64,000 nt of DNA from Terrabacter terrigena (GCF_042676085.1 NZ_JBHTKH010000017.1:24000-87999); one strand, 5' to 3'; shown: positions 33,627 through 42,317, counted from the first letter of the stretch. Numbers and translations: made by a program. The notes: generated by a model not told the origin, from the letters alone.

Positions 33627-33677
33627 GTATGCCGTCCACGACGGTCGGGTGGCCGGTGACCCGGCCCGACGGCATAC
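33627..33677. repeat. Inverted pair of GTATGCCGTC
   Basis: GTATGCCGTC (33627-33636) and its exact complement GACGGCATAC (33668-33677) could form a 10-bp stem around a 31-nt loop, between the purB start and the end of the next gene on the same strand. Confidence 0.6.
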
Positions 33678-33686
33678 GCCCCCGGG
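33670..33686 (-). repeat. Intergenic 17-mer with GTATGCCG, copy 2
   Basis: The minus-strand copy of CCCGGGGGCGTATGCCG, three bases past the stop codon of the VOC gene at 33690. It also supplies the right arm of the inverted pair. Confidence 0.7.
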
Positions 33687-33689
33687 CGG

Positions 33690-34460
33690 CTAGTCGAGAT
33701 CGGGCACGAGGAGCGAGAACACCTCTCCCTCAGGGCCGCTCAGCACCGCCCCGAAGCCGAAGGGCCCGTCGAACGGCGGCTGGAGCACGGTGGCGCCGTT
33801 GACGAGCGCCTTCTCCAGCGAGCGACCCACGTCGTGCGTGGCGAAGGAGGCAACCCAGTGGGACGGGATGGTCGCGGGCCAGTCGTCGCCGATCTCTGCG
33901 AGGCCGTATGCCGGGTTGCCGTCACCGGTGTGCGCCGTCGACCAGCGGGGCCCGTCGGGCTCGGTCTCGTCTGTGAACTCGTGGCCGAAGACGGCCTGCT
34001 GGAAGGCCTGCACCTGGTCGTAGGCGCGGGTCAGCAGCTCGTTCCACGTCAGCGACCCCGGCTCGTCGAGGAGGCCGATGCCGGGCAGGTCGCGCGGCTG
34101 CCACAGCCCGAAGTACGTGCCGCCGGGGTCGACGGCGATGAGGGTGCGGGCCAGCGCCCCGAGATCGACGGGCCGACCGATGGTGCGGCCGCCGTACGCG
34201 TTGACGGCGCTCGCGGCGACGTCGATCTCGCCGACGCGCAGGTAGGTCGTCCACTGGCTGGGGACCGGGGCCGCGTCGGGCTTGCGGCTGATGCCGGCGA
34301 CGGGATGGCCGTCGAGCAGCGCCATCGTGTAGCCGCCGGTCGCGGCGTCACCGGTGACCCACTGCCAGCCGAAGAGCTCGGTGTAGAAGCGTCTCGCCTG
34401 CGGGACGTCGTTGACGAGCAGGTCGACCCAGCAGGGGGATCCATAGGGGAAGTCGGGCAC
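33690..34460 (-). CDS. Two-domain VOC family protein
   Basis: 256 residues with two tandem glyoxalase-like domains: first PCWVDLLVNDVPQARRFYTELFGWQW, second around PGSLTWNELLTRAYDQVQAFQQAVFGHEF, ending GPFGFGAVLSGPEGEVFSLLVPD. The GTG at 34460 is the start; upstream in-frame codons encode the shadow of the phosphatase gene. The two-domain form is common in actinobacteria, with unknown substrate. Confidence 0.85.
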   Translation of the reverse strand: MPDFPYGSPCWVDLLVNDVPQARRFYTELFGWQWVTGDAATGGYTMALLDGHPVAGISRKPDAAPVPSQWTTYLRVGEIDVAASAVNAYGGRTIGRPVDLGALARTLIAVDPGGTYFGLWQPRDLPGIGLLDEPGSLTWNELLTRAYDQVQAFQQAVFGHEFTDETEPDGPRWSTAHTGDGNPAYGLAEIGDDWPATIPSHWVASFATHDVGRSLEKALVNGATVLQPPFDGPFGFGAVLSGPEGEVFSLLVPDLD

Positions 34461-34485
34461 AGTCGGCTCAGGTCTCGCGTCGGTG

Positions 34486-35040
34486 TCAGGGCCGACCGGT
34501 GTCCGGCAGCTCCTCGCGGGCGTCCGGCCGACCGTCCAGCCGGCCGTCCAGCTGGTCCCTGACGTGCTGAAGGATGCCACGACAGGCGGCCTCGACCTCC
34601 GCGAAACACCGGGCGAAGTGGTCCTCACCGCCGTACCACGGGTCGCCGGTCTCGAGAGTGCCCGCCGCGACGGCCTCGGGGTCGAACTCGCGGACGAGCC
34701 GGATCTTGCGACGGTTCGCCGGCGTACGCGCGAGGCGCTGGAGCGTGCGCACGTGGCCCTCGTCGGAGGCGAGCACGAGGTCGACGTCGTCGAACTCGTC
34801 GGGGTCGAACTCGCGGGCGCGGTGCCGGCTGCCGTCGTAGCCGTGCCGGGCGAGCTCGGCGACCGTGCGGGGGTCGGCGTGCTCGCCGACGTGCCAGTCG
34901 CCGGTGCCGCTCGAGCTGACCCGCACGTGGTCGCTGAGGCCTGCCTCCTCGACCATCCGCTCGAGGATCACGTGACCCATGGGCGACCTGCAGATGTTGC
35001 CGCTGCACACGAAGGTGACGTGGACGGGGCGAGGCGACAT
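34486..35040 (-). CDS. Low-molecular-weight protein tyrosine phosphatase
   Basis: 184 residues. The active-site P-loop CSGNICRS (Cys12 to Ser19) sits at the N-terminus, as always in this family, and the general acid is in ETGDPWYGG. There is a C-terminal extension of about 25 residues rich in charge. It dephosphorylates tyrosine or arginine on proteins. The start is the ATG at 35040; one at 35049 is an alternative. It opposes the plus-strand gene at 35142. Confidence 0.9.
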   Translation of the reverse strand: MSPRPVHVTFVCSGNICRSPMGHVILERMVEEAGLSDHVRVSSSGTGDWHVGEHADPRTVAELARHGYDGSRHRAREFDPDEFDDVDLVLASDEGHVRTLQRLARTPANRRKIRLVREFDPEAVAAGTLETGDPWYGGEDHFARCFAEVEAACRGILQHVRDQLDGRLDGRPDAREELPDTGRP

Positions 35041-35141
35041 GATCCCCATTGAACACCGACGAGAAGGGCCGGTAGGCCGAAGCGATCCCACGTGATGCGG
35101 GGCCGCGGGGCAGTGTCGGTGGCCGGTGACATGGTCCTCCC

Positions 35142-35558
35142 ATGACGACGACACCGCAGCCGGCAGTGGGGGCAGCCGCCCCCGAGGCCCTCGAGGCCTG
35201 CCTGGTCGAGCTCGCGCTCGCCGGCGACCTCGACGGCATCGTCGGGCTGTACGCCGCCGACGCCGTCGTGAGCCTGCCGCTCGGTCGCGAGGCGGCCGGG
35301 CACTCGGCCATCCGTGCCGCCTTCGCCGCGGCGCTGGCCGCAGGGGTCCTGGGCCCGTTCGAGCCGGCGGTCGCCTCGCGTGCCGTCGTCACCGGCGACC
35401 TCGCGATGACGACGTCGTCGGGCGCCGACGGGTCGGTGCGCACCCAGGTCGCGCGGCGCACGCCCGACGGCCGGTGGGTCTGGGTGCGTGACGGGTCGCG
35501 GCTGCGGGGTGTCTCGGCCTGCCTGCCCGACGGCTCGGCCCCGCTCGCCGTGGCGTAG
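35142..35558 (+). CDS. SnoaL-like/nuclear transport factor 2 family protein
   Basis: 138 residues. ALEACLVELALAGDLDGIVGLYAADAVVSLPLGREAAGHSAIRAAFAAAL is the cone-shaped NTF2-like fold with the typical ADA(V) and small-molecule pocket pattern. It is nine bases before the MFS gene, so they are probably co-transcribed. Function unknown. Confidence 0.75.
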   Translation: MTTTPQPAVGAAAPEALEACLVELALAGDLDGIVGLYAADAVVSLPLGREAAGHSAIRAAFAAALAAGVLGPFEPAVASRAVVTGDLAMTTSSGADGSVRTQVARRTPDGRWVWVRDGSRLRGVSACLPDGSAPLAVA

Positions 35559-35567
35559 CGTCGCTCT

Positions 35568-36920
35568 GTGACCGACGCTTCTCCCGAGTCCGACACCGGT
35601 GTCGGGTCCGCCGCCCCCGAGCGCAGGTCACACCTCATCGACCTCACGCCGCTGCGGGTCAGCCCCGCGTTCGCCCGGCTCTGGTTCGGCAACACCCTCG
35701 CGGGCATCGGCACCTTCGTCACCAACACGGCCGTCGGCCTGCACATCTACGACCTGACCCGCTCGACGTTCATGGTCTCGCTCGTGGCCTGGTTCTCGCT
35801 GCTGCCGATGATCGTCGCCGGCCTCTACGGCGGGGCGGTCGCCGACCGCTTCGACCGGCGCACGGTCGCCCTGTCGGCGTCGACGGTCGCGTGGGCCTCG
35901 ACCGTCGTCCTGGCGACGATCGCGTGGCTCGGCGCCGCGCACGTGTGGATGTTCTACGTCATCACGACGGTCAACGCCGTCGCCGCCACGATCGCCTCGG
36001 CGACCCGCCAGGCGATCACGCCACGGCTGCTGCCCAAGGAGCAGCTGCCGAAAGCCGCTGCGCTGCTCGGCATCTCGGCCGGAGTCATGGTCACGGTCGG
36101 GCCCGGTGTCGCCGGTGTGCTCGTCGCCCGCGCCGGCTACGCCTGGACCTACACGATCGACGTCATCCTCTTCTTCGCCGGCTTCTTCGGCCTCTGGACG
36201 CTGCCCCACATCCGGCCCGAGGGTCAGCGACCGGCAACCGGTGGCTTCCGGTCCGTCGTCGACGGGCTCGCGCACCTGCGCAGGGCGCCGAACGTCCGCA
36301 TGAGCTTCGTCGTCGACATCATCGCGATGACCTTCGGGCAGCCGATGGTGCTCTTCCCGGCGGTCGGCGCCATCGTCATCGGCGGCGGATCGGTGACCGC
36401 AGGCATCCTGCTCGCGTCGTTCGCCGTCGGCGGCATCCTCTCGAGCCTCGGCTCGGGGCGGGTGACCGGGCTGCGCTGGCAGGGCAGGGCGATCCGCGAC
36501 TCGATCGTCGCGTACGGCCTCGGCATCCTCGGCTTCGGCCTCGTGCTCGCGGTGACGACCCTCGGCGGCTCGGCCGTCTCGTCGATGGACTTCGGCCACG
36601 TCAACCGGTGGGCGCTGGCCGTCGCGGCGGTCTGCCTCGCCGTGTCTGGCGGGGCCGACAACATCAGCGCGATCTTCCGCCAGGCGATCCTCCAGTCGGC
36701 CGTGCCCGATCAGCTGCGCGGACGCACCCAGGGCGTGTTCACCGTCGTCGTCACGGGTGGGCCACGGCTGGGCCAGATGTTCGCCGGCACGCTGGCCACG
36801 CTCACGGCCACCTGGGTCCCGTCGGTCGTCGGCGGCGTGCTGGTCGTCGTGCTCGTCGTCGTCACCGTGGCCCGGGTGACCTCGTTCCGGGAGTACGACG
36901 CTCTCGACCCGCGTCCCTGA
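35568..36920 (+). CDS. MFS transporter, enterobactin-exporter-like
   Basis: 450 residues, about 12 membrane segments. The loop AGLYGGAVADRFDRRTVAL is the MFS motif A, and the layout (FARLWFGNTLAGIGTFVTNTAVGLHIYDLTRS) matches EntS-like exporters. GTG start. It probably exports a small hydrophobic compound, but no biosynthesis genes lie near it. Confidence 0.88.
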   Translation: MTDASPESDTGVGSAAPERRSHLIDLTPLRVSPAFARLWFGNTLAGIGTFVTNTAVGLHIYDLTRSTFMVSLVAWFSLLPMIVAGLYGGAVADRFDRRTVALSASTVAWASTVVLATIAWLGAAHVWMFYVITTVNAVAATIASATRQAITPRLLPKEQLPKAAALLGISAGVMVTVGPGVAGVLVARAGYAWTYTIDVILFFAGFFGLWTLPHIRPEGQRPATGGFRSVVDGLAHLRRAPNVRMSFVVDIIAMTFGQPMVLFPAVGAIVIGGGSVTAGILLASFAVGGILSSLGSGRVTGLRWQGRAIRDSIVAYGLGILGFGLVLAVTTLGGSAVSSMDFGHVNRWALAVAAVCLAVSGGADNISAIFRQAILQSAVPDQLRGRTQGVFTVVVTGGPRLGQMFAGTLATLTATWVPSVVGGVLVVVLVVVTVARVTSFREYDALDPRP

Positions 36921-36949
36921 CGAGACGCCCACGAGATGGGCCCCGCGGT

Positions 36950-37879
36950 TCACGCGGACCGACGGACCGCCACGACCGCGCCGCTCCCTGCTGAGCCGCG
37001 TCGAGCCGGGCGCTTCGTGGAGGTCCGTCGGACTGCGGCAGTCATCGACAGCGCCTCGCGCACGTAGTCCGGCTGCCTCATCACCTCGGCCCACGTGAAG
37101 CGGAGCACCACCCAGCCCCGAGCCCCGAGTCCGGTGTAGCGACGGCAGTCGTGCTGCAGTGCCGCCGCGTCCGCGTGGAACTCGAGGCTCTCCGCCTCGA
37201 TGACGATCATCAGGTCGGCGTCCGCCAGATCGACCCTCGCGTGGAAGCCACGCGACCTGATGACGTGCTGCGGCACGATCGTGAGGCCCTTGACCGAGAG
37301 GCAGATCGCCCGGAGGACGGACTCGAACGGGTTGGCCGCACGGTGGTCGGCATGCAGCAGCACCCGCCCGACCCTCCTTCGCTGCCTCGGTGGGAGGGCA
37401 GCGGCTGCAGGGACCACGTCAGCGAGCCGCACACCGGACCGCAGTGCCGAGTCGGTGACGGCCAGGGCCTCGTCGAACGGCAGGTCGAGGCAGCAGTCGA
37501 GGACCGTGCGCACCCTGCTGGTGACCCATCCGTCGACGACGTCCTCGTCGCGCAGCGTGCGCCAGTGCCGCACGACACCCGACCGCGCCTGCTCACGCAG
37601 CTTGCGCCCGCGCGGGAGCGTGATGTGCGGCTCGGCCGGGGCCCACTTGACACCCCAGCCCCAGTGGAGCGCGGCCGTCGTGTGCGACGCGGTGGCGCCG
37701 GCGCGAGTGGCCAGCTCGCGCGCCACGTCGAGGCCCGGCAGCGCGTAGCGCCCTCGAGCCACCCGGACGAGCAGGCCTTCCGCCGTGGCCTTCCTGATGC
37801 GGTTCGCCGAGCCGACGGTGCGCAGATCTCGCCATGAGCAGAGCCCGCCGTGCTGGGCGACCAGGTCGGTGAGCTCCAC
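36950..37879 (-). CDS. AbiEi/DUF559-like protein (type IV toxin-antitoxin-like)
   Basis: 309 residues from a GTG at 37879; a longer frame from 38008 is unsupported. The N-terminus (LVAQHGGLCSWRDLRTVGSANRIRKATAEGLLVRVARGRYAL) is the winged helix of AbiEi-type antitoxins. The C-terminus (FHARVDLADADLMIVIEAESLEFHADAAALQHDCRRYTGLGARGWVVLRFTWAEVM) resembles the DUF559/Vsr-like PD-(D/E)xK nuclease fold, with the acidic residues of the core visible. No toxin partner is adjacent. The gene is bracketed by copies of a 14-bp sequence. Confidence 0.75.
   Translation of the reverse strand: MELTDLVAQHGGLCSWRDLRTVGSANRIRKATAEGLLVRVARGRYALPGLDVARELATRAGATASHTTAALHWGWGVKWAPAEPHITLPRGRKLREQARSGVVRHWRTLRDEDVVDGWVTSRVRTVLDCCLDLPFDEALAVTDSALRSGVRLADVVPAAAALPPRQRRRVGRVLLHADHRAANPFESVLRAICLSVKGLTIVPQHVIRSRGFHARVDLADADLMIVIEAESLEFHADAAALQHDCRRYTGLGARGWVVLRFTWAEVMRQPDYVREALSMTAAVRRTSTKRPARRGSAGSGAVVAVRRSA
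36962..36975 (+). repeat. 14-mer flanking the AbiEi-like gene, 3' copy
   Basis: ACGGACCGCCACGA overlaps the last codons of the gene. An inverted identical copy lies at 37985-37998 and a direct 13-bp copy at 37933-37945. Confidence 0.6.
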
Positions 37880-37932
37880 CTGAGCAGCCTGCCGCGTCCT
37901 TGACCACTCGCAGGCCGGCCGTCCACAGGCAG

Positions 37933-37998
37933 ACGGACCGCCACGGGCGGACCGCTCACGCTCAGTCGCGTCGGTCCGTGCTGTTCGTGGCGGTCCGT
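37933..37998. repeat. Inverted repeat upstream of the AbiEi-like gene
   Basis: Arms ACGGACCGCCACG (37933-37945) and CGTGGCGGTCCGT (37986-37998) are perfect. Together with the copy at 36962 they bracket the gene. It could be an operator, a terminator or an old insertion boundary. Confidence 0.55.
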
Positions 37999-38015
37999 GT
38001 GACGACACCGACCAC

Positions 38016-38075
38016 GTATGCCGTCACGCCACGGCCGGCGCGAAGGCGGGCGCCCAGCCGCGCCACCCGGCATAC
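38016..38075. repeat. Inverted pair of the GTATGCCG octamer
   Basis: GTATGCCG (38016-38023) and CGGCATAC (38068-38075) stand in opposite orientation in the gap between galE and the AbiEi-like gene. Confidence 0.6.
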
Positions 38076-38099
38076 GGCCTCAGGGACGGAGGTGACGGC

Positions 38100-39113
38100 T
38101 CAGTCGGGGTAGCCGGTGGGGTTGGCCTGCTGCCAGCGCCACGTGTCGGCGCACATGTCGTCGATGGTGCGGGTCGCGACCCAGCCGAGCTCGCGGTTCG
38201 CCTTGGCCGGGTCGGCGTAGGAGACGGCCACGTCACCCGGCCGGCGGTCGACGACGCGGTAGGGCAGCTCGCGGCCGACCGCGCGCTCGAACGCGTGGAG
38301 CATCTCGAGCACCGACGTGCCCTGGCCGGTGCCGAGGTTCCACGTGCCGACGGGCTCGTCCATGGTGCCGAGGCGGTTGAGGGCGGCGAGGTGGCCGGCC
38401 GCGAGGTCCTCGACGTGGATGTAGTCGCGCTGGCCGGTGCCGTCGGGTGTGGGGTAGTCGTCGCCGTAGACCGACAGGAACTCGCGGCGACCCACGGCGA
38501 CCTGCGCGATGAAGGGGACGAGGTTGTTGGGGATGCCCTGCGGGTCCTCCCCGATGGTGCCCGAGGCGTGGGCGCCGATCGGGTTGAAGTAGCGCAGCAG
38601 GGCGATGCGCACGGACGGGTCGGCGACGGCGACGTCGCGCAGGATCTGCTCCTGCATCACCTTGGTCCAGCCGTACGGGTTGGTCGCGAAGGTCGGGCGC
38701 TCCTCGGTCGCGGCCTCCTGGTCGGTGCCGTAGACGGTGGCCGACGAGCTGAAGACGAGCTTGGTCACGCCGTGGCGGCGCATCGCGCGCACGAGCGAGA
38801 ACGTGGAGCCGAGGTTGTTCTCGTAGTACTCGAGGGGCAGCTCGACGCTCTCGCCCACGGCCTTGAGACCCGCGAAGTGGATGACCGCGTCGATCGGCTC
38901 GTTGGCGAAGAGGTGCTCGGTCTTGTCGTGGTCGGTCAGGTCGAAGGAGTGCACCGGCAGGTGCCGGCCCGTGAGGGCCTCGAGCCGGTTGACGACGCTG
39001 GGCTTGCTGTTGCCGAAGTTGTCGACGATGAGCACGTCGTGCCCCGCCGCGACGAGCTGGACCACGGTGTGCGAGCCGATGTAACCGGTTCCGCCACTGA
39101 CGAGTACGCGCAT
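38100..39113 (-). CDS. galE: UDP-glucose 4-epimerase
   Basis: 337 residues, the classical length. NAD-binding GGTGYIG at the N-terminus, the catalytic serine region FSSSATVYG, and the catalytic Tyr-x-x-x-Lys as YGWTK. It interconverts UDP-glucose and UDP-galactose for polysaccharide and galactose metabolism. No other gal gene is present, as expected of an envelope-polymer role. Confidence 0.95.
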   Translation of the reverse strand: MRVLVSGGTGYIGSHTVVQLVAAGHDVLIVDNFGNSKPSVVNRLEALTGRHLPVHSFDLTDHDKTEHLFANEPIDAVIHFAGLKAVGESVELPLEYYENNLGSTFSLVRAMRRHGVTKLVFSSSATVYGTDQEAATEERPTFATNPYGWTKVMQEQILRDVAVADPSVRIALLRYFNPIGAHASGTIGEDPQGIPNNLVPFIAQVAVGRREFLSVYGDDYPTPDGTGQRDYIHVEDLAAGHLAALNRLGTMDEPVGTWNLGTGQGTSVLEMLHAFERAVGRELPYRVVDRRPGDVAVSYADPAKANRELGWVATRTIDDMCADTWRWQQANPTGYPD

Positions 39114-39163
39114 GCGCCCACCCTATAGATCGCGACCCCGGGCGCCCCGTCCCGTTCCGGGCG

Positions 39164-40060
39164 TCAGACGAGCGACAGCTCGGCGATCGCGAGGCCGTAG
39201 AGGGCGAGGGGAGCCGCGACGAGCAGGGCCGCGGCGGCATACATGGTCGCGGCGACGACGCCGAGGGGCAGGCCGGCGATCCGGTGGGCGTCGAGCAGCT
39301 GGATGCGCGCGCTCGCGACGCGGGTGCTGTCGGACATGGCCATGGCCCCTACCGGCTTGGGGCCGCCGGCCATCGCGACGATCGCGCGGCCCGTGTTGAC
39401 GGCCCCGGCCCGGCGCACCGCGGCGCGGTCGGCGAGCACCTCGATGAGCAGGTGCACCTCGCGCAGCGCGGCCTCGGAGCGCAGGAACGGTGGCATCGCC
39501 TCGTGCACGACCGTGAAGAACTCCATGACGAGGTCGTGCCGTGCGGCGAGGTGGGCACGTTCGTGGGCGAGCACCGCGGTCAGCTCGTCGGGTCCGAGGC
39601 GGTCGAGGGTGCCCTGGGTGAGGACGACGCGCCTCCGCACGCCGGGCACGCAGTATGCCGTCGGGGTCGTGTGCTCGAGCACGCGCATGTGGCGGTCGGC
39701 GCCCTCGCCGGGCGTCCCGAGCAGGTCGACGAGGTCGCGGTGACGGCGCCGGGCTGCGCGCAGGTTGCGGCCCACGCGGTCGCCCGAGAGCAGCAGACGC
39801 ACGGCGACGACGGCGCTGAGCAGGGCAGCGACGGTCACGGTCGGCCAGCTCTGCGACAGCCGCACCTGCTGCCCGAGCAGTGCGGGCAGGGCCGCGGGCG
39901 CGGCGAGGAGGGCGGCGAGCACCGCGGCCACGGCCGTCGCCTGCCACAGCACCAGCGCCGCCCGCGGGGCGCGGCGAAGGCTGGTCACCCGGGCGAGGGC
40001 TCGGGGGACCGGCCAGGAGAGCAGGACCGCCAGCGCGACGAGTCCCGCGACGACGAGCAC
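39164..40060 (-). CDS. M56 family membrane metalloprotease (BlaR1-like)
   Basis: 298 residues. Three to four N-terminal membrane segments, then a cytoplasmic zinc protease domain with HERAH (about residue 165) and a downstream glutamate in LLIEVLADRAAV, then a final membrane pair. It lacks the BlaR1 penicillin-binding sensor domain. In BlaI-BlaR-like pairs the protease inactivates the repressor on receiving a signal. The repressor gene is immediately upstream, three bases away. GTG start. Confidence 0.88.
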   Translation of the reverse strand: MLVVAGLVALAVLLSWPVPRALARVTSLRRAPRAALVLWQATAVAAVLAALLAAPAALPALLGQQVRLSQSWPTVTVAALLSAVVAVRLLLSGDRVGRNLRAARRRHRDLVDLLGTPGEGADRHMRVLEHTTPTAYCVPGVRRRVVLTQGTLDRLGPDELTAVLAHERAHLAARHDLVMEFFTVVHEAMPPFLRSEAALREVHLLIEVLADRAAVRRAGAVNTGRAIVAMAGGPKPVGAMAMSDSTRVASARIQLLDAHRIAGLPLGVVAATMYAAAALLVAAPLALYGLAIAELSLV

Positions 40061-40063
40061 GGG

Positions 40064-40477
40064 TCAGGCTCGGCGGTCGTCGGGTCGGCGGGCCTCGAGC
40101 TCGGCGAGGGCTGCCTTGAGCTCGTCGATCTCCTCGGGGGTCGACTCGTCGAGGAAGTGCAGCAGGGCCGAGCGGCGGGTGTCGCCGGCGAGCTCGCCCA
40201 GGGTGTGGTGCAGCGACTCGGACGTCAGCTCGGCACGGGTCGACGCCGGTGTGTAGCGCCACGCTCGGCCGTCGCGCTCGCGCCTGACGAGGTCCTTCTT
40301 CGCCATCCGGTCGAGCACGGTCATGAGGGTCGTGTAGGCGAGACCCCGCTCGACACCGATGGAGTCGTGGACCTCACGCACCGTGCGGCCCTCGGGATGG
40401 GCGTCGGAGGTGCTCCAGAGCTCTTCCATGACGGCGCGCTCGAGGTCGCCGAGGCGGTTGCGGGGGGTGCTGGGCAT
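40064..40477 (-). CDS. BlaI/MecI/CopY-family repressor
   Basis: 137 residues. The winged helix LGDLERAVMEELWSTSDAHPEGRTVREVHDSIGVERGLAYTTLMTVLDRMAKKDLV is the family signature, and the C-terminal dimerisation helix (ESLHHTLGELAGDTRRSALLHFLDE) contains the region that BlaR-type proteases cut. It is encoded after cydABCD and before the M56 protease. Confidence 0.92.
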   Translation of the reverse strand: MPSTPRNRLGDLERAVMEELWSTSDAHPEGRTVREVHDSIGVERGLAYTTLMTVLDRMAKKDLVRRERDGRAWRYTPASTRAELTSESLHHTLGELAGDTRRSALLHFLDESTPEEIDELKAALAELEARRPDDRRA

Positions 40478-42317
40478 GGCGGCTCCTATCTATCGGCCCT
40501 GTCGACACGTCGGCCGGCCTCGTGCGTGTGGTCGTCCGGGTGGGCGACCACGGTGGCTGCCATCGTCGCCGATGGGCGCGCCGCACCTCGACGACACGGT
40601 CGAACAGGTCGGCCCCGTCGTCGCGGTGGGTCACCATGATGATGGTCCGAGCGCGCCCCCCGGCGTCCGTGCGGTCGCTGAGTGCCGTGAGGTCCTCGAC
40701 GACGGCGCGGGCCGTGGGTGGGTCGAGGTGCGCGACCGGTTCGTCGAGGAGCACGAGCGGCCGCCCGCTGAGGTGGGCCCTGGCGATGCCGAGGCGGGCG
40801 CGCTCGCCGCCGGAGAGGCCGCGGCCCCCGGCTCCGAGGACGGTGTCGAGGCCGTCGGGCAGCTCTGCCCGGACGTCGGCAAGGCCGGCGGCCTTCAACG
40901 CACGGTCGACGTCGTCGTCGGTGGCGTCGGGCCGCGCCAGGGTGAGGTTGTTGCGCAGGCTCGTGGCGAGCACGTGCGTCTCGTCGTCGACCACCGCAAC
41001 TCGCGAACGCGCCTGTGCCAGAGGCAGGTCGAGTGCGTCGACCCCGTAGAGGTGATAGCTCCCGCCCGTCGGGTCGAGGTGCCGGGCCAGCACCGCGAGC
41101 AGCGTCGACTTGCCGCTGCCGTTCGCGCCGGTGACTGCGATCGCGGTGCCGGGCTCGACGGCGAGGCCGGTCGGCGCGAGGTCGGTGCGCTCGCCCGTCC
41201 ACGACGCCGTGACGTCGCGCAGGTCGACGGCAACGCCGGCGTATGCCGGCTGGTCGGGTCGGGCGCCGAGGGTGGGCTGGGCACCGGGCTGGGAGTCGGG
41301 CTGGGAGTCGGGCTGGGCGTCAGGCTGGGCGTCGGGCTGGGCGTCGGGTTGCGAGTCGGGCGCTGCGGTGGCTGGGTCGACGACGGCGGGGGAGAGCCCG
41401 AGCAGGGCGTCGATGCGGCGCTGGCTGCCGCGGGCGCGCGCCAGGGCCCGCATCGCGTCGACGAGCGGGCTGACCGCGTCGGAGACCGCGACGGGCGTGA
41501 GCACGAGCAGCGCCTTGACGGGTGTGGCGACGTCGAGGTCTCGTGCGATGACGGCGGTCGCGACGACGGCGGCCCCCACGGCGACGAGGTGGAGCGAGGC
41601 GGCCAGGGACCGGCCCGCGCTGATGCGGCGGGTGGTGCGCGCCAGGGTGGTGTGGGCGCGGTCCAGCCAGGTCATGGCGGTGGCCCATCCGCCGACGGCG
41701 CGCAGCTCGGTGGCCTGGCTCGCGACGAGCTCGCTCACCCGTGTGACCTCGGCGCGGGCCGCGAGCAGGTCGGGCAGGGAACGGGACTCGAGCGTGGCCG
41801 CGAGGGCGCTGACCACCGTGACGACGGCCCCGAGGGCGAGCATCACGAGCCCGACCGGCTGCGAGAGCGCCGTCGTCAGGGCGATCGCGAGGCCGCCGGC
41901 GACCGCCGTGGAGATGACCGGCACGGTGACGCGCACCTGGGCGTCGACGGCGTCGGTGAGGTCGTCGACGACCCCGGTGAGCACGTCCGAACGGCGTCGT
42001 CGTCCGAGCCGAGCCGGCGTCAGGGGGACGAGGGCCTCGTAGGTCGAGGTCCGGCGTTCGGCGAGCAGGCGCAGCGCGGCGTCGTGGCTGACGAGCCGCT
42101 CCCAGTAGCGGAAGACCGGTCTGGCCATGCCGAACGCGCGCACCATGACGATGGCCGTCAGCAGGGTGAGGATGACCGGCCGCTCGGCGGCGCGGACGAT
42201 GAGCCACCCGGACGTCGCGGTGAGCGCCATGCCCGAGGCGGTCGCGATGCCACCGAGGAGGCCACCGCGCAGCGTGCCGGCGGTGGGCCACCAGACCGGA
42301 CGGGTGTCGGTGGTCAT
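40374..42317 (-). CDS. cydC: Thiol reductant ABC exporter, CydC subunit
   Basis: 647 residues. A type I exporter membrane domain is followed by an ATPase domain with Walker A (GANGSGKST), ABC signature LSGGERARLGIARA and Walker B LVLLDEPVAHLD. A Gln-Pro-Asp/Ala repeat linker (about 25 residues) lies between the two. The family's natural end is near 40515; the frame then runs on ~45 codons of Arg/Pro-rich sequence and overlaps the blaI-like start by 104 nt. In another frame a stop falls at 40486, so a frameshift near the end is possible. CydDC exports thiols needed for cytochrome bd assembly. ATGA overlap with cydD. Confidence 0.87.
   Translation of the reverse strand: MTTDTRPVWWPTAGTLRGGLLGGIATASGMALTATSGWLIVRAAERPVILTLLTAIVMVRAFGMARPVFRYWERLVSHDAALRLLAERRTSTYEALVPLTPARLGRRRRSDVLTGVVDDLTDAVDAQVRVTVPVISTAVAGGLAIALTTALSQPVGLVMLALGAVVTVVSALAATLESRSLPDLLAARAEVTRVSELVASQATELRAVGGWATAMTWLDRAHTTLARTTRRISAGRSLAASLHLVAVGAAVVATAVIARDLDVATPVKALLVLTPVAVSDAVSPLVDAMRALARARGSQRRIDALLGLSPAVVDPATAAPDSQPDAQPDAQPDAQPDSQPDSQPGAQPTLGARPDQPAYAGVAVDLRDVTASWTGERTDLAPTGLAVEPGTAIAVTGANGSGKSTLLAVLARHLDPTGGSYHLYGVDALDLPLAQARSRVAVVDDETHVLATSLRNNLTLARPDATDDDVDRALKAAGLADVRAELPDGLDTVLGAGGRGLSGGERARLGIARAHLSGRPLVLLDEPVAHLDPPTARAVVEDLTALSDRTDAGGRARTIIMVTHRDDGADLFDRVVEVRRAHRRRWQPPWSPTRTTTRTRPADVSTGPIDRSRHAQHPPQPPRRPRARRHGRALEHLRRPSRGPHGA
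41274..41360 (-). repeat. 12-bp tandem repeats in cydC
   Basis: About seven copies of a GGGCTGG(G/C)(A/C)GTC-type 12-mer encode the repeated Gln-Pro-Asp-Ala/Ser linker between the membrane and ATPase domains. The copy number probably varies between strains. Confidence 0.8.

Noticed and set aside
41274..41360. Possible CRISPR or minisatellite
   Set aside because: 12-bp units without spacers, in frame within cydC; it is a coding tandem repeat.
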